A DNA stretch of 64,000 nucleotides from Pseudomonas brassicacearum (GTDB lineage: Bacteria; Pseudomonadota; Gammaproteobacteria; Pseudomonadales; Pseudomonadaceae). Numbering within the stretch: position 1 is the stretch's first letter; each line of letters opens with the position of its first letter. The notes under the pieces were generated by a model. It saw only the letters and a list, made by a program, of their open reading frames with translations. It was not told where the DNA came from and ran no database searches. Positions 17,355-28,138 of the stretch are shown here, in pieces. The DNA lies in NCBI RefSeq assembly GCF_000585995.1, contig NZ_CP007410.1, positions 1,205,430 to 1,269,429 of the forward strand, written 5' to 3'. The translations under genes and the position numbers were made by a program.

Positions 17355-18173
17355 TTAACGCTTCAACGAAGCCGGCAGATGCGGCTGGATAGCGGTGAGC
17401 ACAGCCTTGAAGCATTTGGTGTTGCCGGCAACGATATGGCCTTTTTCAAGGAAGTCGTGGCCGCCGGTGAAGTCGCTCACCAAACCGCCGGCTTCCTGGA
17501 TCAGCAGGGCGCCTGCGGCCATGTCCCATTCAGACAGGCCTGACTCCCAGAATGCATCGAAACGGCCAGCAGCCACATAAGCGAGGTCCAGGCTGGCGGC
17601 GCCGGCGCGGCGGATGCCGGCGGTCTGGCCGACGAGGGCCCGGAACATGCCCAGGTAGTTGTCCAGGTTGTCCATCTGGTCATCGCGGAACGGGAAACCG
17701 GTACCCAGCAGGGCGCCTTCCAGGCTGGTACGACCGCTGACGCGCAGGCGACGGCCGTTCAGCTGGGCGCCACGGCCACGGCTGGCGGTGAATTCTTCCT
17801 GGCGAACCGGATCCAGCACAACGGCGTGTTCCAGGCGGCCACGGTATTTGCAGGCGATGCTGACAGCGAAATGAGGGATGCCGCGCAGGAAGTTGGTGGT
17901 GCCGTCCAGCGGATCGATGATCCACAGGTACTCTTCACCTTCGATCCCGGTGCCGGCGTGCATGCCGGTCTCTTCACCCAGGATCGAGTGATTCGGGTAA
18001 GCCTTGCGCAACGCGTCGACGATTTTTTGCTCGGCGGCGCGATCCACCTCGGACACGTAGTCCTTGGCGTCTTTTTCATCGACCTTGATGGTATCCAGGC
18101 GCTCGATGGAGCGGAAGATCAGTTCACTGGCGCTGCGGGCGGCGCGCAGCGCGATATTCAGCATGGGCTGCAT
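17355..18173 (-). CDS. suhB: Inositol-1-monophosphatase family protein SuhB
   Basis: The 272-aa protein has the metal-binding motifs GEETG (Glu67 region) and DPLDGTTNF (Asp87-Asp90), plus a C-terminal WDMAAG motif. The enzyme removes phosphate from inositol phosphate. In Gram-negative bacteria SuhB also joins the rRNA antitermination complex. It is divergent from trmJ, as in other pseudomonads. Confidence 0.95.
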   Translation of the reverse strand: MQPMLNIALRAARSASELIFRSIERLDTIKVDEKDAKDYVSEVDRAAEQKIVDALRKAYPNHSILGEETGMHAGTGIEGEEYLWIIDPLDGTTNFLRGIPHFAVSIACKYRGRLEHAVVLDPVRQEEFTASRGRGAQLNGRRLRVSGRTSLEGALLGTGFPFRDDQMDNLDNYLGMFRALVGQTAGIRRAGAASLDLAYVAAGRFDAFWESGLSEWDMAAGALLIQEAGGLVSDFTGGHDFLEKGHIVAGNTKCFKAVLTAIQPHLPASLKR

Positions 18174-18317
18174 GGAGGTGTCACCTAAGGTTGTTAAAGA
18201 AAGCCGCGCATTCTATCAGAAAGTTTTCTCAGGAGAAGGTTGGTGTTCGCTTTCATAGCTTAACGGTAGGTGCTTAGGTAAGATTTGCTCCCTTTATCGT
18301 GTTCGAGAGCGCCTCCC

Positions 18318-19088
18318 TTGTTGCAGAACATTCGTGTCGTCCTGGTCAATACCAGCCATCCGGGTAACATCGGCGGAGCTGCGCGGGCCATGAAGAACAT
18401 GGGCTTGTCGCGGCTGGTGCTGGTCGAACCTCGTTCGTTTCCCCATCACGAAGCCGACGCCCGGGCTTCCGGCGCCGGCGACATCCTGGCCAATGCCCAG
18501 GTCGTCGCCACCCTGGAAGACGCCCTGGTGGGTTGCAACCTGGTGCTCGGCACCAGCGCCCGCGACCGTCGCATCCCTTGGCCACTGCTCGATCCTCGCG
18601 AATGCGGGACCAAAGTGATCGAGGAGGCCGCGCAAAACGCAGAGATCGCCCTGGTGTTTGGTCGTGAAGATTCCGGCCTGACCAACGAAGAGCTGCAGCG
18701 ATGTCACTTTCACGTGCATATCCCTTCCGACCCGGAGTTCAGTTCCCTGAACCTCGGGGCGGCGGTGCAGGTGTTGAGCTATGAAGTGCGCATGGCTTGG
18801 CTGGCGGCCGAAGGCAAGCCCAGCAAGGTCGAAAAAATCGAGGTCACGTCGCCGCGCAGTGAGACACTGGCGACCATGGACGAGCTGGAACGATTCTATG
18901 AACACCTGGAGCAGACCCTGGTGGACATCGAGTTCCTCGACCCAGACAAGCCTCGGCACTTGATGGCGCGCCTGCGTCGGTTGTACGGACGAAGCTCGGT
19001 TAGCCGGGCGGAGATGAATATATTGCGCGGCATCCTCACGGAAACCCAGAAAGCGGCCCGTGGCGAGCTGATTAAGCGGAAGAAATAA
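18318..19088 (+). CDS. trmJ: tRNA (cytidine/uridine-2'-O-)-methyltransferase TrmJ
   Basis: TrmJ 2'-O-methylates nucleotide 32 of tRNAs. The 256-aa protein has the SPOUT fold signature: [19 protein letters not shown] at the start, then [14 protein letters not shown] and [11 protein letters not shown] forming the knot. No ATG fits. I chose TTG 18318, which starts just before the conserved IRVVLV, with GAGAG upstream. A TTG at 18285 would add 11 residues outside the family. Confidence 0.9.
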   Translation: MLQNIRVVLVNTSHPGNIGGAARAMKNMGLSRLVLVEPRSFPHHEADARASGAGDILANAQVVATLEDALVGCNLVLGTSARDRRIPWPLLDPRECGTKVIEEAAQNAEIALVFGREDSGLTNEELQRCHFHVHIPSDPEFSSLNLGAAVQVLSYEVRMAWLAAEGKPSKVEKIEVTSPRSETLATMDELERFYEHLEQTLVDIEFLDPDKPRHLMARLRRLYGRSSVSRAEMNILRGILTETQKAARGELIKRKK

Positions 19089-19089
19089 A

Positions 19090-19866
19090 ATGTTCGAACG
19101 TTTGCGTGAAGATATCCAAAGCGTTTTCCATCGCGACCCAGCGGCGCGCAATGCCTTTGAAGTGCTGACCTGCTACCCGGGAATGCACGCGATCTGGATC
19201 CACCGCCTGTCTGGCGCCTTGTGGAACATGGGCTGGAAATGGCTAGCGCGGGTGGTCTCGAACTTCGGCCGCTGGTTGACCGGGATCGAGATTCATCCGG
19301 GTGCCAAGGTCGGTCGTCGGTTCTTCATCGACCACGGCATGGGCATCGTCATTGGCGAAACCGCCGAGATCGGCGACGACGTGACGCTATACCAGGGCGT
19401 GACCCTTGGCGGCACCAGCTGGAACAAAGGCAAGCGCCACCCAACCCTGGAAGACGGCGTGGTGGTGGGCGCGGGCGCCAAGGTGCTCGGGCCGTTCACG
19501 GTAGGGGCAGGGGCGAAAGTCGGCTCCAACGCCGTGGTCACCAAGGCTGTGCCTCCCGGCGCCACTGTGGTGGGCATTCCGGGGCGGATCATCGTCAAGT
19601 CCGACGACGAGCTGGACGCCCGGCGCAAGGCCATGGCCGAGAAGATCGGCTTCGATGCCTACGGCGTCGGCGAAGACATGCCCGACCCGGTCGCCCGCGC
19701 CATCAACCAGTTGCTCGATCACCTGCAGGCCGTCGATGGGCGCCTGGAGGGGATGTGCGGCGCCCTGAAGGACCTGGGCAGTAATTACTGCGCCAAGGAC
19801 CTGCCTGAGCTGCGCGAGGAAGACTTCGCGTGTGTGAAGGACAAGGATGAGAGCCAGGCTAGCTGA
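19090..19866 (+). CDS. cysE: Serine O-acetyltransferase
   Basis: CysE makes O-acetylserine, the precursor for cysteine synthesis, from serine and acetyl-CoA. The 258-aa protein has the hexapeptide left-handed beta-helix with conserved [20 protein letters not shown], and [17 protein letters not shown] upstream. It starts 1 nt after the trmJ stop. Its position just before the isc operon links cysteine supply with the cysteine desulfurase IscS. Confidence 0.95.
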   Translation: MFERLREDIQSVFHRDPAARNAFEVLTCYPGMHAIWIHRLSGALWNMGWKWLARVVSNFGRWLTGIEIHPGAKVGRRFFIDHGMGIVIGETAEIGDDVTLYQGVTLGGTSWNKGKRHPTLEDGVVVGAGAKVLGPFTVGAGAKVGSNAVVTKAVPPGATVVGIPGRIIVKSDDELDARRKAMAEKIGFDAYGVGEDMPDPVARAINQLLDHLQAVDGRLEGMCGALKDLGSNYCAKDLPELREEDFACVKDKDESQAS

Positions 19867-19880
19867 AACCCTGCTGGCCT

Positions 19881-19976
19881 CATCGCGAGCAAGCTCGCTC
19901 CCACGGGGGATCTGTGGTGTACACCCATTGTGCATCCACCAAAGCCCTCCTGTGGGAGCGAGCTTGCTCGCGATAA
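19881..19976. repeat. Inverted REP pair
   Basis: TCGCGAGCAAGCTCGCTCCCAC and its reverse complement are separated by about 45 bp, between cysE and iscR. Confidence 0.9.
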
Positions 19977-20069
19977 ACGACAGCGCGGTATCACTGGTCG
20001 CCACTGGCCAGCCTTTGCTATCATTCGCGCGCTCTTTCGCGGGTAAACCTGAGTAAAGCACTAGGTCTT

Positions 20070-20102
20070 ATACTTGACTTAAATACTCGGGAATTGCATA
20101 CT
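20070..20102 (+). promoter_or_regulatory. iscR promoter with IscR-type operator
   Basis: TTGACT (20074-20079) and CATACT (20097-20102) are spaced by 17 nt. The overlapping sequence ATACTTGACTTAAATACTCG followed by GGAAT resembles the known type 1 IscR site. This implies feedback repression by [2Fe-2S]-IscR. Confidence 0.75.
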
Positions 20103-20134
20103 CGCCCCCATTCCGAACTCCGTGGTAATTGTCC

Positions 20135-20626
20135 ATGCGACTGACTACAAAAGGCCGATACGCCGTGACCGCAATGCTGGATCTGGCATTGCATGCGCAG
20201 CACGGGCCGGTGTCCCTGGCCGATATCTCCGAGCGCCAGGGCATTTCCCTGTCCTATCTTGAGCAGCTGTTCGCCAAGCTGCGCCGCAGCAACCTGGTTT
20301 CCAGTGTTCGCGGCCCCGGCGGCGGCTACCAGCTGTCACGCGACATGCAAGGCATCCAGGTCGCCCAGGTGATCGATGCAGTGAACGAATCGGTCGATGC
20401 GACCAAATGCCAGGGCCTTGGCGACTGCCATGGCGGCGATACTTGCCTGACCCACCACTTGTGGTGCGACCTCAGCCTGCAGATTCACGAATTTCTAAGC
20501 GGTATCAGCTTGGCTGACCTTGTAACTCGCCGTGAGGTGCAAGAAGTAGCCCAGCGTCAGGACCAGCGCCGTTGCAATAGCAAGGCGCCACACCTGGACA
20601 AGATTGAAGCGTCCGCCGTCGAATGA
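20135..20626 (+). CDS. iscR: Iron-sulfur cluster regulator IscR
   Basis: IscR is an Rrf2-family regulator that, with a [2Fe-2S] cluster, represses the isc operon. The 163-aa protein begins [18 protein letters not shown] and has a winged helix ([20 protein letters not shown]). Cluster ligands Cys92, Cys98 and Cys104 plus His107 are in place. ATG 20135 fits the family start. It heads the operon. Confidence 0.96.
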   Translation: MRLTTKGRYAVTAMLDLALHAQHGPVSLADISERQGISLSYLEQLFAKLRRSNLVSSVRGPGGGYQLSRDMQGIQVAQVIDAVNESVDATKCQGLGDCHGGDTCLTHHLWCDLSLQIHEFLSGISLADLVTRREVQEVAQRQDQRRCNSKAPHLDKIEASAVE

Positions 20627-20676
20627 CCGCCGCAGAGCAAGCGGAACGCCAGCCAGCCTGATTTAGGAGAGACTCC

Positions 20677-21891
20677 ATGAAATTGCCGATTTACCTTGAT
20701 TACTCTGCGACTACCCCGGTTGATCCGCGTGTCGCGCAAAAAATGAGTGAATGCCTGCTGGTCGACGGAAACTTCGGTAACCCGGCGTCCCGCTCCCACG
20801 TGTTTGGCTGGAAGGCCGAAGAGTCGGTCGAAAACGCCCGTCGCCAGGTCGCTGACCTGGTCAATGCCGACCCGCGTGAAATCGTCTGGACCTCCGGTGC
20901 CACTGAGTCCGACAACCTGGCAATCAAGGGTGTCGCGCACTTCTACCACACCAAGGGCAAGCACCTGATCACCTCCAAGATCGAGCACAAGGCTGTCCTG
21001 GACACCATGCGCCAACTGGAGCGTGAAGGTTTCGAAGTCACCTACATCGAACCGGGTGAAGACGGCATCATCACCCCAGCCATGGTGGAAGCCGCACTGC
21101 GCGACGACACCATCCTGGTTTCGATCATGCACGTGAACAACGAAATCGGCACCGTCAACGACATCGAAGCCATCGGCGAGCTGACTCGCTCCAAAGGCGT
21201 CCTGTTCCACGTCGACGCGGCCCAGTCCACCGGCAAGGTCGACATCGACCTGTCCAAGCTCAAAGTCGACCTGATGTCGTTCTCGGCCCACAAGACCTAC
21301 GGTCCTAAAGGCATCGGCGCGCTGTACGTGAGCCGCAAGCCGCGTGTGCGCATCGAAGCGACCATGCACGGCGGCGGTCACGAGCGTGGCATGCGTTCCG
21401 GCACCCTGGCGACCCACCAGATCGTCGGCATGGGCGAAGCCTTCCGTGTAGCCAAAGAAGACATGGCTGCCGAGAACGTGCGCATCAAGGCCTTGAGCGA
21501 CCGCTTCTTCAAGCAGGTCGAGCACCTCGAAGAACTCTACGTCAACGGCAGCATGATCGCCCGCGTACCGCACAACCTGAACCTGAGCTTCAACTATGTT
21601 GAAGGCGAGTCGCTGATCATGGCGCTCAAGGATCTGGCCGTGTCGTCCGGTTCGGCGTGCACCTCGGCGTCGCTGGAGCCTTCGTACGTACTGCGCGCCC
21701 TGGGCCGCAACGACGAACTGGCCCACAGCTCCATTCGCTTCACCTTCGGTCGCTTCACCACCGAAGAAGAAATCGATTACGCCGCGCAGAAAGTCTGCGA
21801 GGCCGTTACCAAGCTGCGCGCTCTGTCGCCGCTGTGGGACATGTACAAAGACGGCGTCGACATTTCGAAAATCGAGTGGGCGGCGCACTGA
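20677..21891 (+). CDS. iscS: Cysteine desulfurase IscS
   Basis: IscS removes sulfur from cysteine and passes it to IscU as a persulfide. The 404-aa protein keeps the PLP lysine (Lys206 in [10 protein letters not shown]) and the mobile-loop cysteine (Cys328 in [14 protein letters not shown]), both at the positions expected for the housekeeping enzyme. Confidence 0.98.
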   Translation: MKLPIYLDYSATTPVDPRVAQKMSECLLVDGNFGNPASRSHVFGWKAEESVENARRQVADLVNADPREIVWTSGATESDNLAIKGVAHFYHTKGKHLITSKIEHKAVLDTMRQLEREGFEVTYIEPGEDGIITPAMVEAALRDDTILVSIMHVNNEIGTVNDIEAIGELTRSKGVLFHVDAAQSTGKVDIDLSKLKVDLMSFSAHKTYGPKGIGALYVSRKPRVRIEATMHGGGHERGMRSGTLATHQIVGMGEAFRVAKEDMAAENVRIKALSDRFFKQVEHLEELYVNGSMIARVPHNLNLSFNYVEGESLIMALKDLAVSSGSACTSASLEPSYVLRALGRNDELAHSSIRFTFGRFTTEEEIDYAAQKVCEAVTKLRALSPLWDMYKDGVDISKIEWAAH

Positions 21892-21933
21892 GAAGTCGCC
21901 ACCAGAGCGACTCACTGATGAGGATTAAAGCAA

Positions 21934-22320
21934 ATGGCATATAGCGAAAAGGTCATCGACCACTACGAGAACCCGCGCAACGTCGGCAAGATGGACGCGC
22001 AGGATCCTGATGTCGGCACCGGCATGGTCGGCGCGCCGGCGTGCGGCGACGTGATGCGCCTGCAGATCAAGGTCAACGAGCAAGGCATCATCGAAGATGC
22101 CAAGTTCAAGACCTACGGCTGCGGCTCGGCCATTGCGTCCAGCTCCCTCGCCACCGAGTGGATGAAGGGCAAGACCCTTGATGAAGCCGAAACCATCAAG
22201 AACACCCAGCTGGCTGAAGAACTGGCCCTGCCGCCAGTGAAGATCCACTGCTCGGTACTCGCCGAAGACGCCATCAAGGCCGCCGTTCGCGATTACAAGC
22301 AGAAGAAAGGCTTGATCTGA
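21934..22320 (+). CDS. iscU: Iron-sulfur scaffold protein IscU
   Basis: IscU is the scaffold for cluster assembly. The 128-aa protein has the three ligand cysteines Cys37, Cys63 and Cys106, Asp39, and the LPPVK motif (99-103) recognised by the HscA chaperone. Confidence 0.98.
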   Translation: MAYSEKVIDHYENPRNVGKMDAQDPDVGTGMVGAPACGDVMRLQIKVNEQGIIEDAKFKTYGCGSAIASSSLATEWMKGKTLDEAETIKNTQLAEELALPPVKIHCSVLAEDAIKAAVRDYKQKKGLI

Positions 22321-22345
22321 TCCGCGTACCGGTAAGGAGTTATCC

Positions 22346-22669
22346 ATGGCTATCCAGATGACAGAAGCGGCAGCTAACCATATCCAGCGCTCCCTTGCGG
22401 GGCGCGGCAAGGGCGAGGGTATCCGCCTGGGTGTTCGCACCACGGGCTGTTCTGGTCTCGCCTATGTACTGGAATTCGTCGACGAAGTGGGCGAAGACGA
22501 TCAGGTGTTCGAAAGTCATGGTCAGAAAGTGATCATCGACCCGAAAAGCCTGACGTACCTGGACGGCACCGAGCTGGATTTCGTCAAGGAAGGGTTGAAC
22601 GAAGGCTTCAAGTTCAACAACCCCAACGTGCGCGGTGAGTGTGGCTGCGGCGAAAGCTTCAACATCTGA
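22346..22669 (+). CDS. iscA: A-type iron-sulfur carrier IscA
   Basis: The 107-aa protein has the A-type cysteines Cys35 (TTGCSGLAY) and Cys99/Cys101 (ECGCGESF). It moves iron or clusters from the scaffold to target proteins. Confidence 0.97.
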   Translation: MAIQMTEAAANHIQRSLAGRGKGEGIRLGVRTTGCSGLAYVLEFVDEVGEDDQVFESHGQKVIIDPKSLTYLDGTELDFVKEGLNEGFKFNNPNVRGECGCGESFNI

Positions 22670-22677
22670 GGCGGCTT

Positions 22678-23199
22678 GTGGGTACTCCTTGTCATTTTGC
22701 TTTGTTCCAGTTGCAACCTGCTTTCCAGCTGGATCTCGATCAGTTGTCGGCGCGTTACCTGGAATTGGCCCGTGGTGTTCATCCGGATCGCTTCGCTGAC
22801 GGCTCCGAATCCGAGCAGCGGCGGGCGCTCGAGCAGTCGGCGAACCTCAACGAGGCTTACCAGACGCTCAAGAGTCCGGCCAAGCGCGCGCGTTACCTGC
22901 TCGCCATCAGCGGTCATGAGTTGCCCCTGGAAGTCACGGTCCACGATCCCGAGTTTCTTCTGCAGCAGATGCAGTGGCGCGAAGAGCTCGAAGACTTGCA
23001 GGACAGCGCCGATCTGGCCGGTGTCGCGGTATTCAAGCGCCGCTTGAAAGACGCCCAGCAAGAACTGAACGAAAGCTTCGCAGCCTGCTGGAACGATGCC
23101 GCGCAACGCGAACAGGCCGAGCGCCTGATGCGGCGCATGCAGTTCCTCGACAAGCTCACCTACGAAGTGCGCCAGCTAGAAGAGCGCCTCGACGATTAA
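22678..23199 (+). CDS. hscB: Fe-S co-chaperone HscB
   Basis: HscB is the J-domain partner that brings IscU to HscA. The GTG start at 22678 has GAGG 5 nt upstream and gives 173 aa beginning near PCHFALF. The HPD motif is at residues 35-37, and the C-terminal helical domain ends in [10 protein letters not shown] longer upstream frame is rejected because it overlaps iscA. Confidence 0.95.
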   Translation: MGTPCHFALFQLQPAFQLDLDQLSARYLELARGVHPDRFADGSESEQRRALEQSANLNEAYQTLKSPAKRARYLLAISGHELPLEVTVHDPEFLLQQMQWREELEDLQDSADLAGVAVFKRRLKDAQQELNESFAACWNDAAQREQAERLMRRMQFLDKLTYEVRQLEERLDD

Positions 23200-23249
23200 C
23201 CCAGTGCCGCTCCGGTCGCACGCCTGATTACAGATAAGTCCTGATTACG

Positions 23250-25112
23250 ATGGCCCTACTGCAGATCGCCGAACCCGGCCAAAGTCCACAACCGCACCAG
23301 CGTCGCCTGGCTGTCGGGATCGACTTGGGTACTACCAATTCCCTGGTCGCTGCCTTGCGCAGCGGTCTTTCCGAGCCGCTGGCCGACGAGCAGGGGCAGG
23401 TGATCCTGCCGTCCGCCGTGCGTTATCACGCCGACCGCGTCGAAGTGGGCGAGTTGGCCAAGCTGGCCGCCGCCACCGACCCTCTGAACACCATTGTCTC
23501 GGTCAAGCGCTTGATGGGTCGTGGTCTGTCCGACGTCAAGCAATTGGGCGATCAACTGCCGTACCGCTTCGTCGGCGGCGAATCCCACATGCCGTTCATC
23601 GAAACCGTGCAGGGCCCGAAAAGCCCGGTCGAGGTTTCCGCCGACATCCTCAAGGTGTTGCGTCAACGCGCCGAAGCCGCGTTGGGCGGTGAACTGGTAG
23701 GGGCGGTCATCACCGTCCCGGCCTATTTCGACGACGCCCAGCGTCAAGCCACCAAGGACGCGGCCAAGCTGGCCGGCCTGAACGTGCTGCGCCTGCTTAA
23801 CGAGCCGACCGCTGCAGCCGTGGCATACGGCCTCGACCAGCACGCCGAAGGCCTTGTCGCCATCTACGATCTGGGCGGCGGCACCTTCGATATCTCTATC
23901 CTGCGCCTGACTGGCGGTGTCTTTGAAGTTTTGGCCACCGGTGGCGACAGCGCCCTGGGCGGCGATGACTTCGACCATGCCATTGCCGGCTGGATCATCG
24001 AACAAGCGGGCCTGTCCGCCGATCTCGATCCGGGTGCCCAGCGTCACTTGCTGCAAACCGCCTGCGCCGCCAAGGAAGCCCTGACCGATACCGCGACTGT
24101 CGAAGTGGTTTACGGCGATTGGAAAGCATCCCTGACCCGCGCCGCCTTCGATGCGCTGATCGAGCCGATGGTCGCCCGCAGCCTCAAGGCCTGCCGCCGT
24201 GCCGTGCGTGATTCCGGCATTGAGTTCGAAGACGTCAAGGCCGTGGTCATGGTCGGCGGTTCGACCCGTGTACCTCGGGTTCGCGAAGCCGTTGCCGAGG
24301 CCTTTGGCCGCCAGCCGCTGACCGAAATCGACCCGGACCAGGTGGTTGCCATCGGCGCCGCGATCCAGGCCGATACCCTGGCCGGCAACAAGCGCGAGGG
24401 CGGCGAATTGCTGCTGCTCGACGTGATTCCGTTGTCTTTGGGTCTGGAAACCATGGGCGGCCTGATGGAGAAGGTGATCCCGCGCAACACCACCATCCCC
24501 GTGGCCCGCGCCCAGGACTTCACGACTTATAAAGACGGCCAGTCGGCCATGATGGTCCACGTGCTGCAAGGCGAGCGTGAGCTGATCAGCGACTGCCGTT
24601 CCCTGGCGCGCTTCGAATTGCGCGGCATCCCGGCCATGGTCGCCGGCGCGGCGAAGATCCGCGTGACCTTCCAGGTCGATGCCGACGGTTTGCTCAATGT
24701 CTCCGCCCGCGAACTGGCTTCGGGCGTGGAAGCGAGCATTCAGGTCAAGCCGTCCTACGGCCTGACCGACGGCGAAATCGCCAAGATGCTCAAGGATTCG
24801 TTCCAGCACGCCAGCGACGACAAAGTGGCCCGCGTGCTGCGTGAGCAGCAGGTCGACGCCCAGCGTTTGATCGAAGCCGTGCAAGGGGCCCTTGAGGCCG
24901 ACGGCGAGCGCTTACTGGATGCCGAAGAGCGCATGGTCATCGAGCTGCAAATGCAAGAACTGTCCGAATTGATCAAAGGCACCGATGGTTATGCCATCGA
25001 GCAGCAGACCAAGCGTCTGTCGCACGTCACCGATGCCTTTGCTGCCCGCCGCCTGGACTCGACGGTCAAGGCCGCCCTGGCGGGGCGCAACCTGAATGAA
25101 ATCGAGGAATAA
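23250..25112 (+). CDS. hscA: Fe-S chaperone HscA (Hsp70 family)
   Basis: The 620-aa Hsp70 protein has the nucleotide-binding signatures [27 protein letters not shown] and [15 protein letters not shown] substrate-binding domain follows. It releases clusters from IscU in an ATP-dependent cycle with HscB. Confidence 0.97.
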   Translation: MALLQIAEPGQSPQPHQRRLAVGIDLGTTNSLVAALRSGLSEPLADEQGQVILPSAVRYHADRVEVGELAKLAAATDPLNTIVSVKRLMGRGLSDVKQLGDQLPYRFVGGESHMPFIETVQGPKSPVEVSADILKVLRQRAEAALGGELVGAVITVPAYFDDAQRQATKDAAKLAGLNVLRLLNEPTAAAVAYGLDQHAEGLVAIYDLGGGTFDISILRLTGGVFEVLATGGDSALGGDDFDHAIAGWIIEQAGLSADLDPGAQRHLLQTACAAKEALTDTATVEVVYGDWKASLTRAAFDALIEPMVARSLKACRRAVRDSGIEFEDVKAVVMVGGSTRVPRVREAVAEAFGRQPLTEIDPDQVVAIGAAIQADTLAGNKREGGELLLLDVIPLSLGLETMGGLMEKVIPRNTTIPVARAQDFTTYKDGQSAMMVHVLQGERELISDCRSLARFELRGIPAMVAGAAKIRVTFQVDADGLLNVSARELASGVEASIQVKPSYGLTDGEIAKMLKDSFQHASDDKVARVLREQQVDAQRLIEAVQGALEADGERLLDAEERMVIELQMQELSELIKGTDGYAIEQQTKRLSHVTDAFAARRLDSTVKAALAGRNLNEIEE

Positions 25113-25115
25113 CTG

Positions 25116-25457
25116 ATGCCGCAGGTGATTTTTTTGCCCCACGAGAAGTTCTGCCCGGAGGGTATGGTCGTGGAGGCTGAGCCCGGGACGTCCATTCTTG
25201 AACTGGCTCATGAGCATCACATCGAGATGGAAAGTGCCTGTGGCGGTGTCTGTGCGTGCACGACCTGTCATTGCATCGTTCGTGAAGGCTTCGATTCGCT
25301 GGAAGAGGCGGACGAGCTGGAAGAAGATTTCCTCGATCGGGCCTGGGGCCTGGAAGCGCAATCGCGTCTGGCCTGTCAGGCGATTGTTGGCACCGAGGAC
25401 CTGACCATCGAAATTCCGAGATACTCGCTTAACCACGCCGCCGAAGCGCCGCACTGA
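25116..25457 (+). CDS. fdx: [2Fe-2S] ferredoxin of the isc system
   Basis: The 113-aa protein has adrenodoxin-type cluster ligands Cys42, Cys48, Cys51 and Cys87. It gives electrons for cluster building on IscU. It starts 3 nt after hscA. Confidence 0.97.
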   Translation: MPQVIFLPHEKFCPEGMVVEAEPGTSILELAHEHHIEMESACGGVCACTTCHCIVREGFDSLEEADELEEDFLDRAWGLEAQSRLACQAIVGTEDLTIEIPRYSLNHAAEAPH

Positions 25458-25471
25458 TTCAGGGAGCTACA

Positions 25472-25672
25472 ATGAGTCTGAAATGGGTTGATGTACTGGA
25501 AATCGCAATCCAGCTGGTTGAATCCAAGCCAGATGTAGACCCCCGTTACGTGAACTTCGTCGATCTGCACAAGTGGGTGCTGGCATTGCCGGAGTTCAGC
25601 GATGATCCGACCCGTGGTGGTGAGAAGGTGCTGGAAGCCATTCAAGCCGCCTGGATCGAAGAGGCGGACTGA
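25472..25672 (+). CDS. iscX: Fe-S assembly protein IscX
   Basis: This 66-aa acidic protein has WVDVLEIAIQLVE, the DP-YVNFVDLHKWV core and FSDDP. IscX binds IscS and iron and tunes sulfur transfer. It is the last gene of the isc operon. Confidence 0.96.
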   Translation: MSLKWVDVLEIAIQLVESKPDVDPRYVNFVDLHKWVLALPEFSDDPTRGGEKVLEAIQAAWIEEAD

Positions 25673-25705
25673 GTCTGCACCGTACGCAGTTAGGCAATAC
25701 CCAAG

Positions 25706-25737
25706 AACCCGCGTATAATTCGCGGGTTTAATTTTTC
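25706..25737 (+). terminator. Terminator of the isc operon
   Basis: The stem AACCCGCG/CGCGGGTT with a 7-nt loop is followed by TAATTTTT. The loop TATAATT resembles a -10 box and could double as an ndk promoter element. Confidence 0.85.
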
Positions 25738-25764
25738 GCAAATTACCGTTTCTGGAGTTACACC

Positions 25765-26190
25765 ATGGCTGTTCAACGTACTTTCTCCATCATCAAGCCT
25801 GACGCCGTTGCTAAAAACGTGATCGGCAAGATCGTTACCCGTTTCGAAGACGCTGGCCTGCGCGTTGTAGCTTCGAAAATGAAGCAACTGTCCAAAGCCG
25901 AAGCCGAAGGCTTCTACGCTGAGCACAGCGAGCGCGGTTTCTTCGGTGAACTGGTTGCCTTCATGACTTCCGGTCCGGTTGTCGTTCAGGTGCTGGAAGG
26001 CGAAAACGCCATCGCTCGCAACCGTGAGCTGATGGGCGCTACCAACCCTAAAGAAGCCGCTGCCGGCACCATCCGTGCTGACTTCGCCGAGTCGATCGAT
26101 GCCAACGCCGTTCACGGTTCGGACTCCGAAGCCGCCGCTGCCCGCGAAATCGCTTACTTTTTCGCCGCTACTGAAGTAACCGCTCGCTAA
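25765..26190 (+). CDS. ndk: Nucleoside diphosphate kinase
   Basis: Ndk balances nucleoside triphosphates by phosphohistidine transfer. The 141-aa protein has the active-site His117 in NAVHGSD and the typical FSIIKPDAV start. Confidence 0.98.
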   Translation: MAVQRTFSIIKPDAVAKNVIGKIVTRFEDAGLRVVASKMKQLSKAEAEGFYAEHSERGFFGELVAFMTSGPVVVQVLEGENAIARNRELMGATNPKEAAAGTIRADFAESIDANAVHGSDSEAAAAREIAYFFAATEVTAR

Positions 26191-26218
26191 GCATTGGCTT
26201 AAGAGTGAAGGTGAATCC

Positions 26219-27367
26219 ATGACGACATCGACTGTTAAAACCAACCTGCTGGGGCTGACCCAACAGGAAATGGAAAAATTCTTCGACTCAATCGGGGAGA
26301 AGCGTTTCCGTGCCGGTCAGGTAATGAAATGGATTCACCACTTTGGCGTCGACGACTTCGACGCCATGACGAATGTCAGCAAGGCCTTGCGCGAAAAGCT
26401 CAAGGCTGTTGCTGAAATTCGTGGTCCGGAAGTGGTCAGCGAGGACATCTCCAGCGACGGCACCCGTAAATGGGTGGTGCGCGTGGCGTCCGGCAGCTGC
26501 GTCGAGACCGTCTACATTCCCCAGGGCAAGCGCGGCACCTTGTGCGTTTCGTCCCAGGCAGGCTGTGCCCTGGATTGCAGTTTCTGCTCCACCGGCAAGC
26601 AAGGCTTCAATAGCAACCTCACCGCCGCCGAAGTGATCGGCCAGGTGTGGATTGCCAACAAATCCTTTGGCAGCGTCCCGGCGACCGTCGACCGTGCCAT
26701 CACCAACGTGGTGATGATGGGCATGGGTGAGCCGCTGCTGAACTTCGACAACGTCGTGGCCGCCATGCACCTGATGATGGATGACCTGGGCTATGGCATC
26801 TCCAAGCGCCGGGTGACCTTGTCCACCTCGGGCGTGGTGCCGATGATCGATGAGCTGGCCAAGCACATCGACGTCTCCCTGGCGTTGTCGCTGCACGCAC
26901 CCAATGACGCATTGCGTAATCAATTGGTGCCGATCAACAAGAAATATCCGCTTAAGATGCTGCTCGAATCATGCCAGCGCTACATGTCGTCCCTGGGCGA
27001 AAAGCGCGTGCTGACCATCGAATACACCTTGCTCAAGGATGTGAACGATAAGGTTGAGCATGCAGTCGAGATGATCGAGTTGCTCAAGAACATCCCGTGC
27101 AAGATCAACCTGATCCCGTTCAACCCGTTCCCGCACTCCGGTTACGAGCGCCCGAGCAACAACGCGATTCGTCGCTTCCAGGATCAGCTTCACCACGCTG
27201 GCTTCAACGTCACCGTGCGCACCACCCGCGGTGAAGACATCGATGCCGCGTGTGGCCAATTGGTAGGACAGGTGCTGGATCGCACCCGCCGCAGCGAACG
27301 CTACATTGCCGTGCGCGAGTTGAACGCCGCCGACGATGTAGCGCCAAACGCTGCGAACAGTCACTAA
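26219..27367 (+). CDS. rlmN: Dual-specificity rRNA/tRNA (adenine-C2)-methyltransferase RlmN
   Basis: RlmN is a radical SAM enzyme that methylates A2503 of 23S rRNA and A37 of some tRNAs. The 382-aa protein has the CxxxCxxC cluster motif (Cys116, Cys120, Cys123), the GMGEPLLN motif and the late catalytic cysteine in DAACGQL. Confidence 0.97.
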   Translation: MTTSTVKTNLLGLTQQEMEKFFDSIGEKRFRAGQVMKWIHHFGVDDFDAMTNVSKALREKLKAVAEIRGPEVVSEDISSDGTRKWVVRVASGSCVETVYIPQGKRGTLCVSSQAGCALDCSFCSTGKQGFNSNLTAAEVIGQVWIANKSFGSVPATVDRAITNVVMMGMGEPLLNFDNVVAAMHLMMDDLGYGISKRRVTLSTSGVVPMIDELAKHIDVSLALSLHAPNDALRNQLVPINKKYPLKMLLESCQRYMSSLGEKRVLTIEYTLLKDVNDKVEHAVEMIELLKNIPCKINLIPFNPFPHSGYERPSNNAIRRFQDQLHHAGFNVTVRTTRGEDIDAACGQLVGQVLDRTRRSERYIAVRELNAADDVAPNAANSH

Positions 27368-27379
27368 GAGAGGAACTCT

Positions 27380-28138
27380 ATGTCCCTGCGCTTCGCGCTC
27401 ATTTTGCTGTTGGCCGGGCTTTGCACCGGTTGTGTTCTGTCGGGTGACTACAACCCGATGAAAACCAGCAAGGGGCGCGATGAGGCGCGTGTGGCCTATG
27501 TGCAACTGGGCATTGGCTACTTGCAGCAGGGCATGACCGAACGGGCCAAGGTACCGCTCAAGAAAGCCCTGGAGCTGGATGATTCCGACCCCGATGCCAA
27601 CGCGGCCCTGGCCTTGGTGTTCCAGGCCGAGATGGAACCCGAGCTGGCCGACGAGCATTTTCGCAAGGCGCTGTCCGGCCGGCCGCAGGATGCGCGGATC
27701 CTCAACAACTACGGCAGCTTCCTTTTCGAGCAGAAACGCTTCAAGGAGGCCTACGAGCGTTTTGAGCAGGCCGCCGCCGACACGCTTTATCCCGAGCGTT
27801 CGCGGGTTTTCGAGAACCTCGGCATGACGGCCTCGAAACTCGGCCAGCGTGACCTGGCTCGCCAGCAGCTTGAAAAAGCGCTGCGGCTCAACCATCAGCA
27901 ACCGCGTGCCTTGCTGGAAATGGCTGAGTTGTCTTACGAAGACAGGCAATATGTGCCTGCGCGCGACTATTACGAACGTTTTAGCCTGCTGAGCGAGCAA
28001 AATGCACGTAGTCTATTGCTCGGTGTTCGACTGGCGCATGTGTTTGAAGATCGTGACAAGGCTGCCAGTTATGGCCTGCAACTAAAAAGACTCTATCCCG
28101 GTACGCCGGAATATCAGCAATACCTGTCGGAGCAATGA
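27380..28138 (+). CDS. pilW: Type IV pilus biogenesis lipoprotein PilW/PilF
   Basis: This 252-aa protein has a lipobox ending at Cys18 (LCTGC) and several tetratricopeptide repeats (for example YVQLGIGYLQQGMTERAKVPLKKALELD). It is the outer-membrane pilotin that helps PilQ secretin assemble; the gene is called pilF in P. aeruginosa. The stop overlaps the next gene. Confidence 0.93.
   Translation: MSLRFALILLLAGLCTGCVLSGDYNPMKTSKGRDEARVAYVQLGIGYLQQGMTERAKVPLKKALELDDSDPDANAALALVFQAEMEPELADEHFRKALSGRPQDARILNNYGSFLFEQKRFKEAYERFEQAAADTLYPERSRVFENLGMTASKLGQRDLARQQLEKALRLNHQQPRALLEMAELSYEDRQYVPARDYYERFSLLSEQNARSLLLGVRLAHVFEDRDKAASYGLQLKRLYPGTPEYQQYLSEQ

Noticed and set aside
22639-22677. Longer HscB start
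   Set aside because: It would overlap iscA and add residues absent from the family; GTG 22678 has a suitable ribosome site.
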